The notes beneath the pieces were generated by a model. The model saw only the letters and a program-made list of their open reading frames with translations. It was not told the origin of the DNA and made no database searches. Positions 48,493-63,400 of a DNA stretch of 64,000 nt are shown here, one piece after another (the stretch's first letter is position 1; each line of letters starts with the position of its first letter). Source of the DNA: Antedon mediterranea (Eukaryota > Echinodermata > Crinoidea > Comatulida > Antedonidae); NCBI RefSeq assembly GCF_964355755.1, contig NC_092680.1:7357001-7421000 (forward strand). Reading direction: 5' to 3'. A program made the position numbers and the translations under genes.

Positions 48493-51400
48493 CTGTTAAA
48501 AAACAAAAAAATAGATAAAAAGATAGAAACCATATTTTATCCGTTATTAAATTAAATTTAATCAAAATATGATTAATACTTACAGAGAATACAATTTGTA
48601 CAGTGTCCATCTTCACCCCAAGAAAGTGGGCGGTCACTTCAAATGTACCGGCTAATGCCACTGGTGAGATTTCAAATAGAACATTCTTGAATCTAAATAC
48701 AAACAAAAAACAAATCAATTTAAATTAAAACAGTATTATGATGAATAAACAACAATGATAGATAAATAATAAAGAAAGATAAGAAAATAACTTAGTGCTC
48801 ACAACAACAACAACAAATTTATTTTTTAATACCCGTCAATATCCATGGGACAGGAAGAATTGATTGAAATCAAAAATACAAAGGAAGGAAAAAATTTTTA
48901 AAAAAGCTGAGATTTTAGCTTTCAACATTTCAGTTTTGTTTTTAGAAATGTAGAATTTAAAATTATATGTGCAGAAACATTAACTACTACTAATGATTGT
49001 GATATGAACACATATTTAAACAAATGTATTGAGGGTGATCCATGACAGTAAATGCTGTAGGGTTTCAATAAATCAATATAAAAAGAGGAAACTAAAGAAA
49101 AATTCATGCAAACTTACTGATTTTCTGATAAACCTTCGATTTCTAAGATGATCCCCTTCTCATGAAGTCTAGCACCTGTGTACTTAATTGCCTCATTTTT
49201 CTTTTTGGACTCTTTAGACTTCCTTTAAAATAAAACAATTTGAAATTAATCAATTATATGTATTTAGATTAGATAATACATAATATAATTATCAACTGAA
49301 CATAGAATCACTATAGTACATCAACTTTCAGTAGAGAAAGCATTGTCAGTAGGGCTTACACAGGTGAACTCTGTTATGTGACCTCTCTCATGTGACCTGG
49401 GCTGGCCTTTGTATTTTGTTTTATATTGGATAATTATTTTTTGTGGTACAGTATATTCCTCCTTAAGTTGTTACCATTTGTGAGGCAATGTTGGCAAGTT
49501 AATTTATAAGACTGTTAGGACTGTACTGAATATTCATAGAGACAATCAGGACTGTACTGAATATTCATAAAGACTGTTAGGACTGTACTGAATATTCATA
49601 AAGACAATCAGGACTGTACTGAATATTCATAAAGACTGTTAGGACTGTACTGAATATTCATAAAGACTGTCAGGACTGTACTGAATATTCATAAAGACAA
49701 TCAGGACTGTACTGAATATTCATAAAGACTGTTAGGACTGTACTGAATATTCATAAAGACTGTTAGGACTGTACTGAATATTCATAAAGACTGTCAGGAC
49801 TGTACTGAATATTCATAAAGACTGTTAGGACTGTACTGAATATTCATAAAGACTGTTAGGACTGTACTGAATATTCATAAAGACTGTCAGGACTGTACTG
49901 AATATTCATAAAGACTGTTAGGACTGTACTGAATATTCATAAAGACTGTTAGGACTGTACTGAATATTCATAAAGACTGTCAGGACTGTACTGAATATTC
50001 ATAAAGACTGTTAGGACTGTACTGAATATTCATAAAGACTGTTAGGACTGTACTGAATATTCATAAAGACTGTTAGGACTGTACTGAATATTCATAAAGA
50101 CTGTTAGGACTGTACTGAATATTCATAAAGACTGTTAGGACTGTACTGAATATTCATAAAGACTGTTAGGACTGTACTGAATATTCATAAAGACTGTCAG
50201 GACTGTACTGAATATTCATAGAGACTGTCAAGACTGTACTGAATATTCATAGAGACTGTCAGGACTGTACTGAATATTCATAGAGACTGTCAGGACTGTA
50301 CTGAATATTCATAAAGACTGTCAGGACTGTACTGAATATTCATAGAGACTGTTAGGACTGTACTGAATATTCATAAAGACTGTCAGGACTGTACTGAATA
50401 TTCATAAAGACTGTTAGGACTGTACTGAATATTCATAAAGACTGTTAGGACTGTACTGAATATTCATAAAGACTGTTAGGACTGTACTGAATATTCATAA
50501 AGACTGTCAGGACTGTACTGAATATTCATAAAGACTGTTAGGACTGTACTGAATATTCATAAAGACTGTTAGGACTGTACTGAATATTCATAAAGACTGT
50601 TAGGACTGTACTGAATATTCATAAAGACTGTCAGGACTGTACTGAATATTCATAGAGACTGTCAGGACTGTACTGAATATTCATAAAGACTGTCAGGACT
50701 GTACTGAATATTCATAGAGACTGTTAGGACTGTACTGAATATTCATAAAGACTGTCAGGACTGTACTGAATATTCATAAAGACTGTCAGGACTGTACTGA
50801 ATATTCATAGAGACTGTTAGGACTGTACTGAATATTCATAGAGACTGTCAGGACTGTACTGAATATTCATAAAGACTGTCAGGACTGTACTGAATATTCA
50901 TAGAGACTGTTAGGACTGTACTGAATATTCATAAAGACTGTCAGGACTGTACTGAATATTCATAAAGACTGTCAGGACTGTACTGAATATTCATAGAGAC
51001 TGTTAGGACTGTACTGAATATTCATAAAGACTGTCAGGACTGTACTGAATATTCATAGAGACTGTCAGGACTGTACTGAATATTCATAAAGACTGTCAGG
51101 ACTGTACTGAATATTCATAGAGACTGTCAGGACTGTACTGAATATTCATAAAGACTGTCAGGACTGTACTGAATATTCATAAAGACTGTCAGGACTGTAC
51201 TGAATATTCATAGAGACTGTTAGGACTGTACTGAATATTCATAAAGACTGTCAGGACTGTACTGAATATTCATAAAGACTGTCAGGACTGTACTGAATAT
51301 TCATAGAGACTGTTAGGACTGTACTGAATATTCATAGAGACTGTTAGGACTGTACTGAATATTCATAAAGACTGTTAGGACTGTACTGAATATTCATAAA

Positions 51401-54400
51401 GACTGTTAGGACTGTACTGAATATTCATAAAGACTGTCAGGACTGTACTGAATATTCATAAAGACTGTCAGGACTGTACTGAATATTCATAGAGACTGTT
51501 AGGACTGTACTGAATATTCATAAAGACTGTCAGTACTGTACTGAATATTCATAAAGACTGTCAGGACTGTACTGAATATTCATAAAGACTGTTAGGACTG
51601 TACTGAATATTCATAAAGACTGTCAGGACTGTACTGAATATTCATAAAGACTGTCAGGACTGTACTGAATATTCATAAAGACTGTCAGTACTGTACTGAA
51701 TATTCATAAAGACTGTCAGGACTGTACTGAATATTCATAAAGACTGTCAGGACTGTACTGAATATTCATAAAGACTGTCAGGACTGTACTGAATATTCAT
51801 AAAGACTGTCAGGACTGTACTGAATATTCATAAAGACTGTCAGGACTGTACTGAATATTCATAGAGACTGTAGGGACTGTACTGAATATTCATAGAGACT
51901 GTCAGTACTGTACTGAATATTCATAAAGACTATCAGGACTGTACTGAATATTCATAAAGACTGTTAGTACTGTACTGAATATTCATAAAGACTGTCAGGA
52001 CTGTACTGAATATTCATAGAGACTGTTAGGACTGTACTGAATATTCATAAAGACTGTCAGGACTGTACTGAATATTCATAAAGACTGTTAGGACTGTACT
52101 GAATATTCATAGAGACTGTTAGGACTGTACTGAATATTCATAAAGACTGTCAGTACTGTACTGAATATTCATAAAGACTGTTAGGACTGTACTGAATATT
52201 CATAAAGACTGTTAGGACTGTACTGAATATTCATAGAGACTGTCAGGACTGTACTGAATATTCATAGAGACTGTCAGGACTGTACTGAATATTCATAAAG
52301 ACTGTTAGGACTGTACTGAATATTCATAAAGACTGTTAGGACTGTACTGAATATTCATAAAGACTGTTAGGACTGTACTGAATATTCATAAAGACTGTTA
52401 GGACTGTACTGAATATTCATAAAGACTGTTAGGACTGTACTGAATATTCATAAAGACTGTTAGGACTGTACTGAATATTCATAAAGACTGTCAGGACTGT
52501 ACTGAATATTCATAGAGACTGTTAGGACTGTACTGAATATTCATAAAGACTGTCAGTACTGTACTGAATATTCATAAAGACTGTCAGGACTGTACTGAAT
52601 ATTTATAGAGACTGTTAGGACTGTACTGAATATTCATAAAGACTGTCAGTACTGTACTGAATATTCATAAAGACTATCAGGACTGTACTGAATATTCATA
52701 AAGACTGTTAGGACTGTACTGAATATTCATAAAGACTGTTAGGACTGTACTGAATATTCATAGAGACTGTTAGGACTGTACTGAATATTCATAAAGACTG
52801 TTAGGACTGTACTGAATATTCATAGAGACTGTTAGGACTGTACTGAATATTCATAAAGACTGTTAGGACTGTACTGAATATTCATAAAGACTGTTAGGAC
52901 TGTACTGAATATTCATAGAGACTGTCAGGACTGTACTGAATATTCATAAAGACTGTCAGGACTGAACTGAATATTCATAAAGACTGTTAGGACTGTACTG
53001 AATATTCATAAAGACTGTTAGGACTGTACTGAATATTCATAAAGACTGTCAGGACTGTACTGAATATTCATAAAGACTGTCAGGACTGTACTGAATATTC
53101 ATAAAGACTGTTAGGACTGTACTGAATATTCATAAAGACTGTTAGGACTGTACTGAATATTCATAAAGACTGTCAGGACTGTACTGAATATTCATAAAGA
53201 CTGTTAGGACTGTACTGAATATTCATAAAGACTGTTAGGACTGTACTGAATATTCATAAAGACTGTCAGGACTGTACTGAATATTCATAAAGACTGTCAG
53301 GACTGTACTGAATATTCATAAAGACTGTTAGGACTGTACTGAATATTCATAAAGACTGTCAGTACTGTACTGAATATTCATAGAGACTGTCAGGACTGTA
53401 CTGAATATTCATAGAGACTGTCAGGACTGTACTGAATATTCATAAAGACTGTTAGGACTGTACTGAATATTCATAAAGACTGTTATGACTGTACTGAATA
53501 TTCATAAAGACTGTCAGGACTGTACTGAATATTCATAAAGACTGTTAGGACTGTACTGAATATTCATAAAGACTGTCAGTACTGTACTGAATATTCATAG
53601 AGACTGTCAGTACTGTACTGAATATTCATAGAGACTGTCAGGACTGTACTGAATATTCATAAAGACTGTTAGGACTGTACTGAATATTCATAAAGACTGT
53701 TAGGACTGTACTGAATATTCATAAAGACTGTCAGGACTGTACTGAATATTCATAAAGACTGTTAGGACTGTACTGAATATTCATAAAGACTGTCAGTACT
53801 GTACTGAATATTCATAGAGACTGTTAGGACTGTACTGAATATTCATAAAGACTGTTAGGACTGAACTGAATATTCATAGAGACTGTTAGGACTGTACTGA
53901 ATATTCATAGAGACATTCAGGACTGTACTGAATATTCATAGAGACTGTTAGGACTGTACTGAATATTCATAAAGACTGTTAGGACTGTACTGAATATTCA
54001 TAAAGACTGTTAGGACTGTACTGAATATTCATAGAGACTGTCAGGACTGTACTGAATATTCATAGAGACTGTCAGGACTGTACTGAATATTCATAGAGAC
54101 TGTCAGGACTGTACTGAATATTCATAAAGACTGTCAGGACTGTACTGAATATTCATAGAGACTGTAGGGACTGTACTGAATATTCATAGAGACTGTCAGT
54201 ACTGTACTGAATATTCATAAAGACTATCAGGACTGTACTGAATATTCATAAAGACTGTTAGTACTGTACTGAATATTCATAAAGACTGTCAGGACTGTAC
54301 TGAATATTCATAGAGACTGTTAGGACTGTACTGAATATTCATAAAGACTGTCAGGACTGTACTGAATATTCATAAAGACTGTTAGGACTGTACTGAATAT

Positions 54401-57400
54401 TCATAGAGACTGTTAGGACTGTACTGAATATTCATAAAGACTGTTAGGACTGTACTGAATATTCATAAAGACTGTTAGGACTGTACTGAATATTCATAAA
54501 GACTGTTAGGACTGTACTGAATATTCATAGAGACTGTCAGTACTGTACTGAATATTCATAAAGACTGTTAGGACTGTACTGAATATTCATAAAGACTGTT
54601 AGGACTGTACTGAATATTCATAAAGACTGTTAGGACTGTACTGAATATTCATAGAGACTGTCAGGACTGTACTGAATATTCATAGAGACTGTCAGGACTG
54701 TACTGAATATTCATAAAGACTGTTAGGACTGTACTGAATATTCATAAAGACTGTTAGGACTGTACTGAATATTCATAAAGACTGTTAGGACTGTACTGAA
54801 TATTCATAAAGACTGTCAGGACTGTACTGAATATTCATAGAGACTGTCAGGACTGTACTGAATATTCATAGAGACAATCAGGACTGTACTGAATATTCAT
54901 AAAGACTGTCAGGACTGTACTGAATATTCATAAAGACTGTCAGTACTTTACTGAATATTCATAGAGACTGTAGGGACTGTACTGAATATTCATGAGGACT
55001 GTACTGAATATTCATAAAGACTGTCAGAATATTCATAAAGACTGTCAGGATTGCAGTACTGAATATTCATAAAGACTATCAGGACTGTACTGAATATTCA
55101 TAAGACTGTCAGGATTGCAGTACTCAGGACTGTACTTGATATTCATAAAGACTGACGGGACTGTACTGAATATTTATAAGACTGTCGGGACTGTACTGAA
55201 TATTTATGAATACTGTCGTGACTGTACTGAATATTTATGAATACTGTCGTGACTGTACTGAATATTTATGAATACTGTCGGGACTGTACTGAATATTCAT
55301 AAAGACTTTCGGGACTGTAAATATTACTCACTTTGTTTTTGTTTGTAGATTCAGCATGCACGTTTCAATGTATTTGTTATAAAAGTCTATCTGTTCTTGA
55401 TAGAATCCTGACTTTGATTCAAGACCATTCATAGTTGCACGCAGTTTCAACAACTCTTGTTTTCGTTGATTGCGGTATCTTCTTTGGTTACGGATATCCT
55501 GAAATTAAGCATGAAAAAGAAAACGCTAGAATAATGAATGAAATGATACCTGTATCTGCCAGTATTGGCCAGTCAAAATATTCTTATATACTGTTTAGCA
55601 AGCAATATATAGCTATTAGGAATTAAAAGGTAGCAAGACAAGATAGTTAATTCATTTCAAACCAACAGTGTCCAAATTAAAACAAAATTATATTATCATC
55701 TTCCACACTGTTCATAACTGAATCATAATCACTTGCCACATTTTTGTTATATAAATATAAATATATATATGTATACATCTTTACATAAAACAATACAATG
55801 AAATTGACAGACACCACTAGATATCAAGTGACTCACATGAGCGATTGAAGTCACCATGGCTTGGTAGTTATCACTTGATGAAACATGTTTAGCCTCCTCT
55901 AGAGTTGCCAGGTTCTTTTCAATTTTCCTCTTAATTGATTCTAACGGTAATCTGTGAATAACAAAGAGTAAATATGAATATAATAGACAGAATCACAGCA
56001 TTTCAGTTAAGGCTATGATATCAAATCAACGAAATAATCCTGTCTTTCTTTCAGAAAACATTAGAATAAACTCTCCCAAAGGCAGGCACCATTGGGCTGT
56101 ACCAAATGTATGGGAAAGTATTTGGGAGAATATTGATTATTCAGGGAGTCTTGTTTCTGTGTACAGGAGTTCTATCCAAACCTATGGAAAGACAAGTTCT
56201 ATCCAAACCAATGGTAAGACAAGTTCTATCCAAACCAATAGAAAGACAAGTTCTATTCAAACCAATGGTAAGACAAGCTCTATCCAAACCAATGGAAAGA
56301 CAAGTTCTATCCAAACCAAATGGAAAGACAAGTTCTATCCAAAGCAATGGAAAGACAAGTTCTATCCAAACCAATGGAAAGACAAGTTCTACCAAAACCA
56401 ATGGTAAGACAAGCTCTATCCAAACCAATGGAAAGACAAGTTCTATCCAAACCAATGAAAAGACAAGTTCTATCCAAACCAATGGTAAGACAAGTTCTAT
56501 CCAAACCACTGGAAAGATAAGTTCTATCCAAACCAATGAAAAGACAAGTTCTATCCAAACCAATGAAAAGACAAGTTCTATCCAAACCAATAGAAAGACA
56601 AGTTCTATCCAAACCAATAGAAAGACAAGTTTTATCCAAACTAATGGAAAGACAAGTTCTATCCAAAGCAAAGGAAAGACAAGTTCTATCCAAACCAATG
56701 GAAAGACAAGTTCTATCCAAACCAATTGAAAGAAAGTTCTATCTTAACCAAAGGAAAGACGAGTTCTATCCAAACCAATGGAAAGACAAGTTCTATCCAA
56801 AGCAAAGGAAAGACAAGTTCTATCCAAACCAATTGAAAGACAAGTTCTATCCAAACCAATGGAAAGACAAGTTTTATATCCAAACCAATGGAAAGACAAG
56901 TTCTATCCAAACCAATGGAAAGACAAGTTCTATCCAAACCAATGGAATGACAAGTTCTATCCAGACCAATGGAAAGACAAGTTCTATCCAGACCAATGGA
57001 AAGACAAGTTCTATCCAAACCAATGGAAAGACAAGTTCTATCCAAACCAATGGAATGACAAGTTCTATCCAAACCAATGGAATGACAAGTTCTATCCAAA
57101 CCAATGGAAAGACAAGTTCTATTCAAACCAATGGAAAGACAAGTTTTATTCAAAGCAATGGAAAGACAAGCTCTATCCAAACCAATGGAAAGACAAGTTC
57201 TATCCAAAGCAATGGAAAGACAAGTTCTATCCAAACCAATGGAAAGACAAGTTCTATCCAAACCAAATGGAATGACAAGTTCTATCCATACCAATGGAAA
57301 GACAAATTCTATTCAAACCAATGGAAAGACAAGTTCTATCCAAACCAAATGGAAAGACAAGTTCTATCCAAAGCAATGGAAAGACAAGTTCTATCCAAAG

Positions 57401-60400
57401 CAATGGTGAGACAAGTTCTATCCAAACCAATGGTGAGACAAGTTCTATCCAAAGCAAAGGAAAGACAAGTTCTATCCAAACCAATGGTGAGACAAGTTCT
57501 ATCCAAAGCAATGGTGAGACAAGTTCTATCCAAACCAATGGTGAGACAAGTTCTATCCAAAGCAAAGGAAAGACAAGTTCTATCCAAACCAATGGAAAGA
57601 CAAGTTCTATCCAAACCAAATGGAATGACAAGTTCTATCCAAACCAATGGAAAGACAAGTTCTATCCAAACCAATGGAAAGACAAGTTCTATCCAAAGCA
57701 ATGGAAAGACAAGTTCTATCCAAAGCAATGGTGAGACAAGTTCTATCCAAACCAATGGTGAGACAAGTTCTATCCAAAGCAAAGGAAAGACAAGTTCTAT
57801 CCAAACCAATGGAAAGACAAGTTCTATCCAAACCAATGGAAAGACAAGTTCTATCCAAAGCAATGGTGAGACAAGTTCTATCCAAACCAATTGAAAGACA
57901 AGTTCTATCCAAACCAATGGAAAGACAAGTTCTATCCAAAGCAAAGGAAAGACAAGTTCTATCCAAAGCAATGGAAAGACAAGTTCTATCCAAACCAATT
58001 GAAAGACAAGTTCTATCCAAACCAATGGAAAGACAAGTTCTATCCAAACCAATGGAAAGACAAGTTCTATCCAAACCAATGGAAAGACAAGTTCTATCCA
58101 AACCAATGGAAAGACAAGTTCTATCCAAACCAATGGAAAGACAAGTTCTATCCAAACCAATGGAAAGACAAGTTCTATCCAAACCAATGGAAAGACAAGT
58201 TAAGTGTATATAAAAAAAACTCACTTGCTATCGTGGAGTACAGACATTGTACGTTGTAATTTATCGTCATCTTTTGTTGCTTTTTCATCTTGTTTTACTC
58301 GTTTGCTTACTAGTGCAATATGTTCATCTTCCTGTGAAACAATTCATTGAATGTTGAGAATTTTTTCCTTGGTTTATAAATATATAAACAAATTTAAAAT
58401 GATTTAGGTTGATTAAACCAGACTCTAAATCCAAATGTGAAAATCTAACCTGCTCTTCAGTTGCAGGTGTCTTAAGCACCTGTGGAACAGTTTCTCCTGG
58501 TTGAACTCGAATAACATCCACTAAGAGCCTTTTGGTCCTGCCAAAGAAAAAAAACCTTAAATAATGCTCACGATGGTTTATATGTGGCAGTATTCCTAAG
58601 TCACAGGCTCATGCAAACATTCAGCAATGTTTGTTGTCCAAATTTTCCTATCGAATTGTATACCACTTTAAAGAAATTTAATAATACTAAAGCTCAGTCT
58701 ACCTATCAAACTTTATGTTAAAATGTGCCCATATATAGACATGATGATGGGCATATCACCACCATACGTTGCAGGGACAAGCCAGATCAGTCGCCTGTCG
58801 CAAAATTTAATTTTGAGATAATATTATCTTATTATGCAGCTAATTATCTGTTTTATAATGGTAAAAAAATTATTGTAATTCGAACGTTAGATTTAATCGA
58901 TAAAATATGAAAAAAAAAATGTTTTTGTCAACATGATTTTGACTATTCTAGGCTGTATCTCAGTTCAAGGATTACCGACAAGTGACTGGTTTGGCTTGTC
59001 CGCGCCACATATTTGGGCAAATCACACTTTTTTTTGGTCAAATTAGTTTGATAGTGTACACAGAGCTTTAGTATTTAGAACAATAACTAGAACATTAAAA
59101 GTACAATTTTATCAACTTTACCTGATAAATAATTGTACCATATCTGTATCGTCATCGCCAGCAATTTCAAATTTGTTGGTTAATGTTAATGAGATTTCCG
59201 ACTTGGCAAGGTTGGTAAGAAGAGCTTCTGCTTGCTGTTCATTGGTGTCCACTGGTGCATGCCCTAAACCCATACATAATGACATTGAAAATAACTACAA
59301 AATATTTAAAATAAAAATTCACAAACAAATATTATAAATCTATCACATACAGTACTAAAGTGGGTACCACTATATCAGATAAGCGTATTATAAATACAGG
59401 TGTACCACAGGGCTGTGTACTGTCGCCCTTTCTTTTTACTTTATTTACTTATGACTGTGTTACCTACTACAGTAACTGTCACATCGCTAAATTTGCGGAT
59501 GATACTACCATTGTAGGTCTAATCAATGATGAGTCTAATTATCGCAACCAAGTTAAACGAGTTGTAGACTGGTGTAACGAAAACAATCTGTTCTTGAATG
59601 TATCTAAGACTAAAGAAATGGTTGTTGATTTCCGTAAATCACTTAATGTCAAATATCCAATATTTATTAATGGTATATCAGTTGAGTTTGTAGAAGAATT
59701 TAAATTCTTGGGTATTTATATTTCAAATGATCTGAAGTGGCATATTAACACACGTAACATTATTAGAAAGGCCCAAAGAAGAATCTACTTCCTACGTAGA
59801 CTTAAATCATTTGGTATAAACTCTGTAATAATGTCGTCCTTCTATAGGTCAGTTATAGAGAGTGTAATAACGTATTCTTTAACGGTATGGTTCGGTAGCG
59901 CTACCGAAAATGAAAAGCGTGACCTAAATAGAATAGTCAAGACCGCATCGCGTATAATTGGATCTACACAACTGCCTTTGGAGAACATATTTTCGGATCG
60001 TCTTCTGAAAAAGGCAGTGGCTATCAAAGATGATCATTTTCATCCGGCCTCTAGTATGTTCCAGTTGATGCGCAGCGGTCGGCGATTTCGTTCTATTAAG
60101 GCCAATAAGGCACGATTTACAAATAGTTTCTTTCCAGGATCTATTAGAGCCTTAAATATGATGTAGACTTTTTTTTGTAATGTTCTTGTTTTTTGAGTTC
60201 GTGTTGTGTACGTTGGATATTGTGCTCCGCCAACAGAGCAAACAGAATTTCTATGTTTTTCCTAAAACAAATGATAATAAATGATACTTGACTTGACTTG
60301 ACTTGACTATGCCAGCTTTTCTCAAATACAGTTTTCCACAATAATGTTTAAAGCTGTGTCTACACTATCAAACTTTATGTGACAAAAAAATGTGATGTGC

Positions 60401-63400
60401 CCATATATGGACATGATGATGTCATATCACTACCATATTTGGGCGTATCACTACCATACTTGGGCACATCACAATTTTCACACTAGTTTGATAGTGTAGT
60501 CAGAGCTTTATACAGAATATCAAACTACTGAAATCACCTACTAAACTTGGGTTAAGGGCACTTTCAATTTGCAACAACCAACAAGCTAGAAAGTTTGTTA
60601 TGTCATGTTAATTCATTGTGTACATGCAGAGAAGTTGGGACATGCTTCGTCAGCCTATTCCTTGAAACAGTATTGGTGGGCAGACGATGACCGATGCTTT
60701 GGTCGTTGCAAATTCAAAAAGTCAAAAACCACTGCTGAAAATTACATTATATCTACTAGCCTAGGTATTTTTAAGTCAAACTAATTAAATAAAAACTAGC
60801 TTGAGGTATGCTTTTAAAATATACAAACTTTTAATTAAGAAACTATTGTAATTTAAATTGTAAGCTTAAACCGAATAAACAAATCCATTATTATTATTAG
60901 TAATGTTATAAAACACATTAAAAACTGCAGTTTTCTTTATATATTTTACAGGAAGATTTTGTATCATGGAACATTTGTTATACATGAAATCACATTGAAT
61001 GAATATTCCTATATTTCAAAGACCACTAATCTAAATTACATTTACAATAATAAACATTGGATACCAGTCATTTAGGAATACCATTTCAATAATACAAAAC
61101 CTCAAACTCATTAATCAAAACAAATTCAAAGCAAAAAAAAAAAAATTAAATTAAATTAAAACCAACATGCCAACTCCTAAATGTTAAAAACAAATACAAC
61201 CATCAGTAATAAGGATAACAAATAAATGATTTTAAGGTTACAACATTCCTCATCCATTTATTTAAACAAAATTAAAATAAAAGAAACACAATTCTCTCAT
61301 CAGATAGCTAAATCATGCCCAAAAGAACAACAACATTCTATTAAAAATAAATTTCTTAAAAGCTCAACATAAAAAAAAACAACAAACTGAGGAGGATGCA
61401 TGCATGATGCAATTCCAATGCATTGTACCACTTACATAAACTAAGAACAACTGAAATTCAAAATAATGATATATGGTTACTAAAGATGTTGAATACTAAT
61501 AGTCTGCTGTACATGGATCAGTACGTCATAGTTCATAACAAACATAAACAAACCAATCCACATTGTAATAGCATCCACTACCAGGCCAGAATCAGAAATT
61601 GATGTTAACTACAAGAGCTCTCACAAATTTGAGCAGATTTTAAGAATGCCCATACTGTGTTTGTAATGCTTGATCATTTTATAAACTTTATTACTGGAAA
61701 ATGTAATTGTATTTATAGATGAGTAGTAGTAATTAGTCTTGTTTATTTTATTTCATTTATATGTAATTTTTTACTTTCTATGGACCAGAGTTTCCAAAAT
61801 AAAAGATTGAATGAATGAATATTATTATTATTATCATAATATGAGAGAAGGAAGTAAATTGGAGAGATGCAATGACAACAAAAATATAGAATGTGAAAAT
61901 AATGATGATGTTTGTAACATAATTATACAAACAATTTTCATTATAAAGAGGTCTTTAGACCAGGCAAGACTATGTACTGTTTTTATTGTTTATTCGTAAA
62001 TAAGTAACTCACCAATCAGGTCTTGAATACTTGGTGGATCACCAAGATCACTGAGTAGTTCATGAAGCCGATCATCAGTCTCAGGGGCTACAATCTCCTC
62101 ATGTTCCATTAATAACTGTACAAAATACAAGTAATAATCACTTAAAAATACTATTGAATATCAATCACTCCAAATCTCTTTATTTATCAATCTTTTCCCT
62201 AGTTCATTCATATTCAAATTCTTTATTGCAAAGTAAGCATTGTTGAATTTACAAAAAAAGCTGGTTGCTCAACAAGATCACTTACTGCATGCGTATCTAG
62301 GATCTCCTGTACGGACATGTACACAACTGGTTTGGTAGGATTTACAAAATCTGAATACTCGTTAATGTTGAATCTATCATCCAGTTCAGGCACATCACAA
62401 ACTTTAATACAAAATGCTCTGAAATCATAAAATATAACACATTTGAAGAAGCCATGTTGTAGCATGCATGAAAAAAAAAGTGGTATTGTATCGTTAGAAA
62501 GTAAAATAGAACATTTCCTGTGATTATAGGAAGACATAAGTTTACAAGTTAACAATATGTTTGCTTGCTATAAATAATATAAATATTGCACACATATTTT
62601 AAGTAAGTAATATTTATTATTTTCCAAGAACAGTAAAATTTATAAAACAGCATAATATTCAATTTATGAAATTAAACATGGAAAGCAGTGGATAACCCTT
62701 TAAGCCCAAAGGGGTCCCCAAGTAATTATTAATAATAACTTACTTGAACCTTTCATGTGCATTTAAAACAAACTTGTTGAGACCTGACAGATGATCACTA
62801 TCACCTCCAAACTAGAGATAAAAAGAAAAAAAGATAAAACAACATTCAACTATCAGCCATAAATCTCTTCTTTTTTACCATATTTAATGAGGGTGATCCA
62901 TCCAGCAATTGCTGATCATTAGGGACCCTCAGAGGTTCACAAGACAAACATATACACAAGATGCTCTACATAAACAAAGTCTTATTAGAAGTCTTGGGAG
63001 TGGAGTTTAAATTTTGTCCTAAGAAAAAATCCTGACATGTCACGGGACCCTTGGAGATGGTAGCCAAGCATCATATCCACCAAGCCACAACTCCACTCTT
63101 AGACTTCTTATTCATAGAAATTGTTTATAATTGATTTTACAGTAACACTAGATTGTATATTTCAGCACCAACTTTCAGATACTTACTGTTTTTCCAGATG
63201 CAACACTTTGTAATACTTTTGCTATTGAACCAAGATTACGTCTCTGTTCTGTCGTCATACCCTTCTGAGCGCCAACATCTACAATATCAAATGCATCAGG
63301 TGCCACAATAGCAGGGTTCATGAAACGATAGTATATCAAGTTTCCAACAATCTAAATTGAGAATAACAGATTTTTTATGATGAAATTGTTAGTGCAGCTG

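Larger units (their letters stand above)
58538..59121 (-). other. IQGAP intron f-g
   Basis: 584-nt intron, mainly TA-MITE copy 6 with a second MITE nested in it. Confidence 0.85.
59264..62012 (-). other. IQGAP intron e-f (2.7 kb)
   Basis: Contains a truncated LINE on the opposite strand (to 60308) and TA-MITE copy 7. From 60510 to 62012 it is AT-rich with nothing recognised. Confidence 0.85.

Noticed and set aside
49507-55317. Possible CRISPR-like array of short direct repeats.
   Set aside because: Units are contiguous with no unique spacers and lie in an animal gene intron; it is a minisatellite.
56015-58259. Long open frames (up to 452 codons) such as SSIQTNGKT and ERQVLSKPM repeats on both strands.
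   Set aside because: A stop-free 27-bp unit keeps every frame open; they lie inside an IQGAP intron and overlap each other on both strands.
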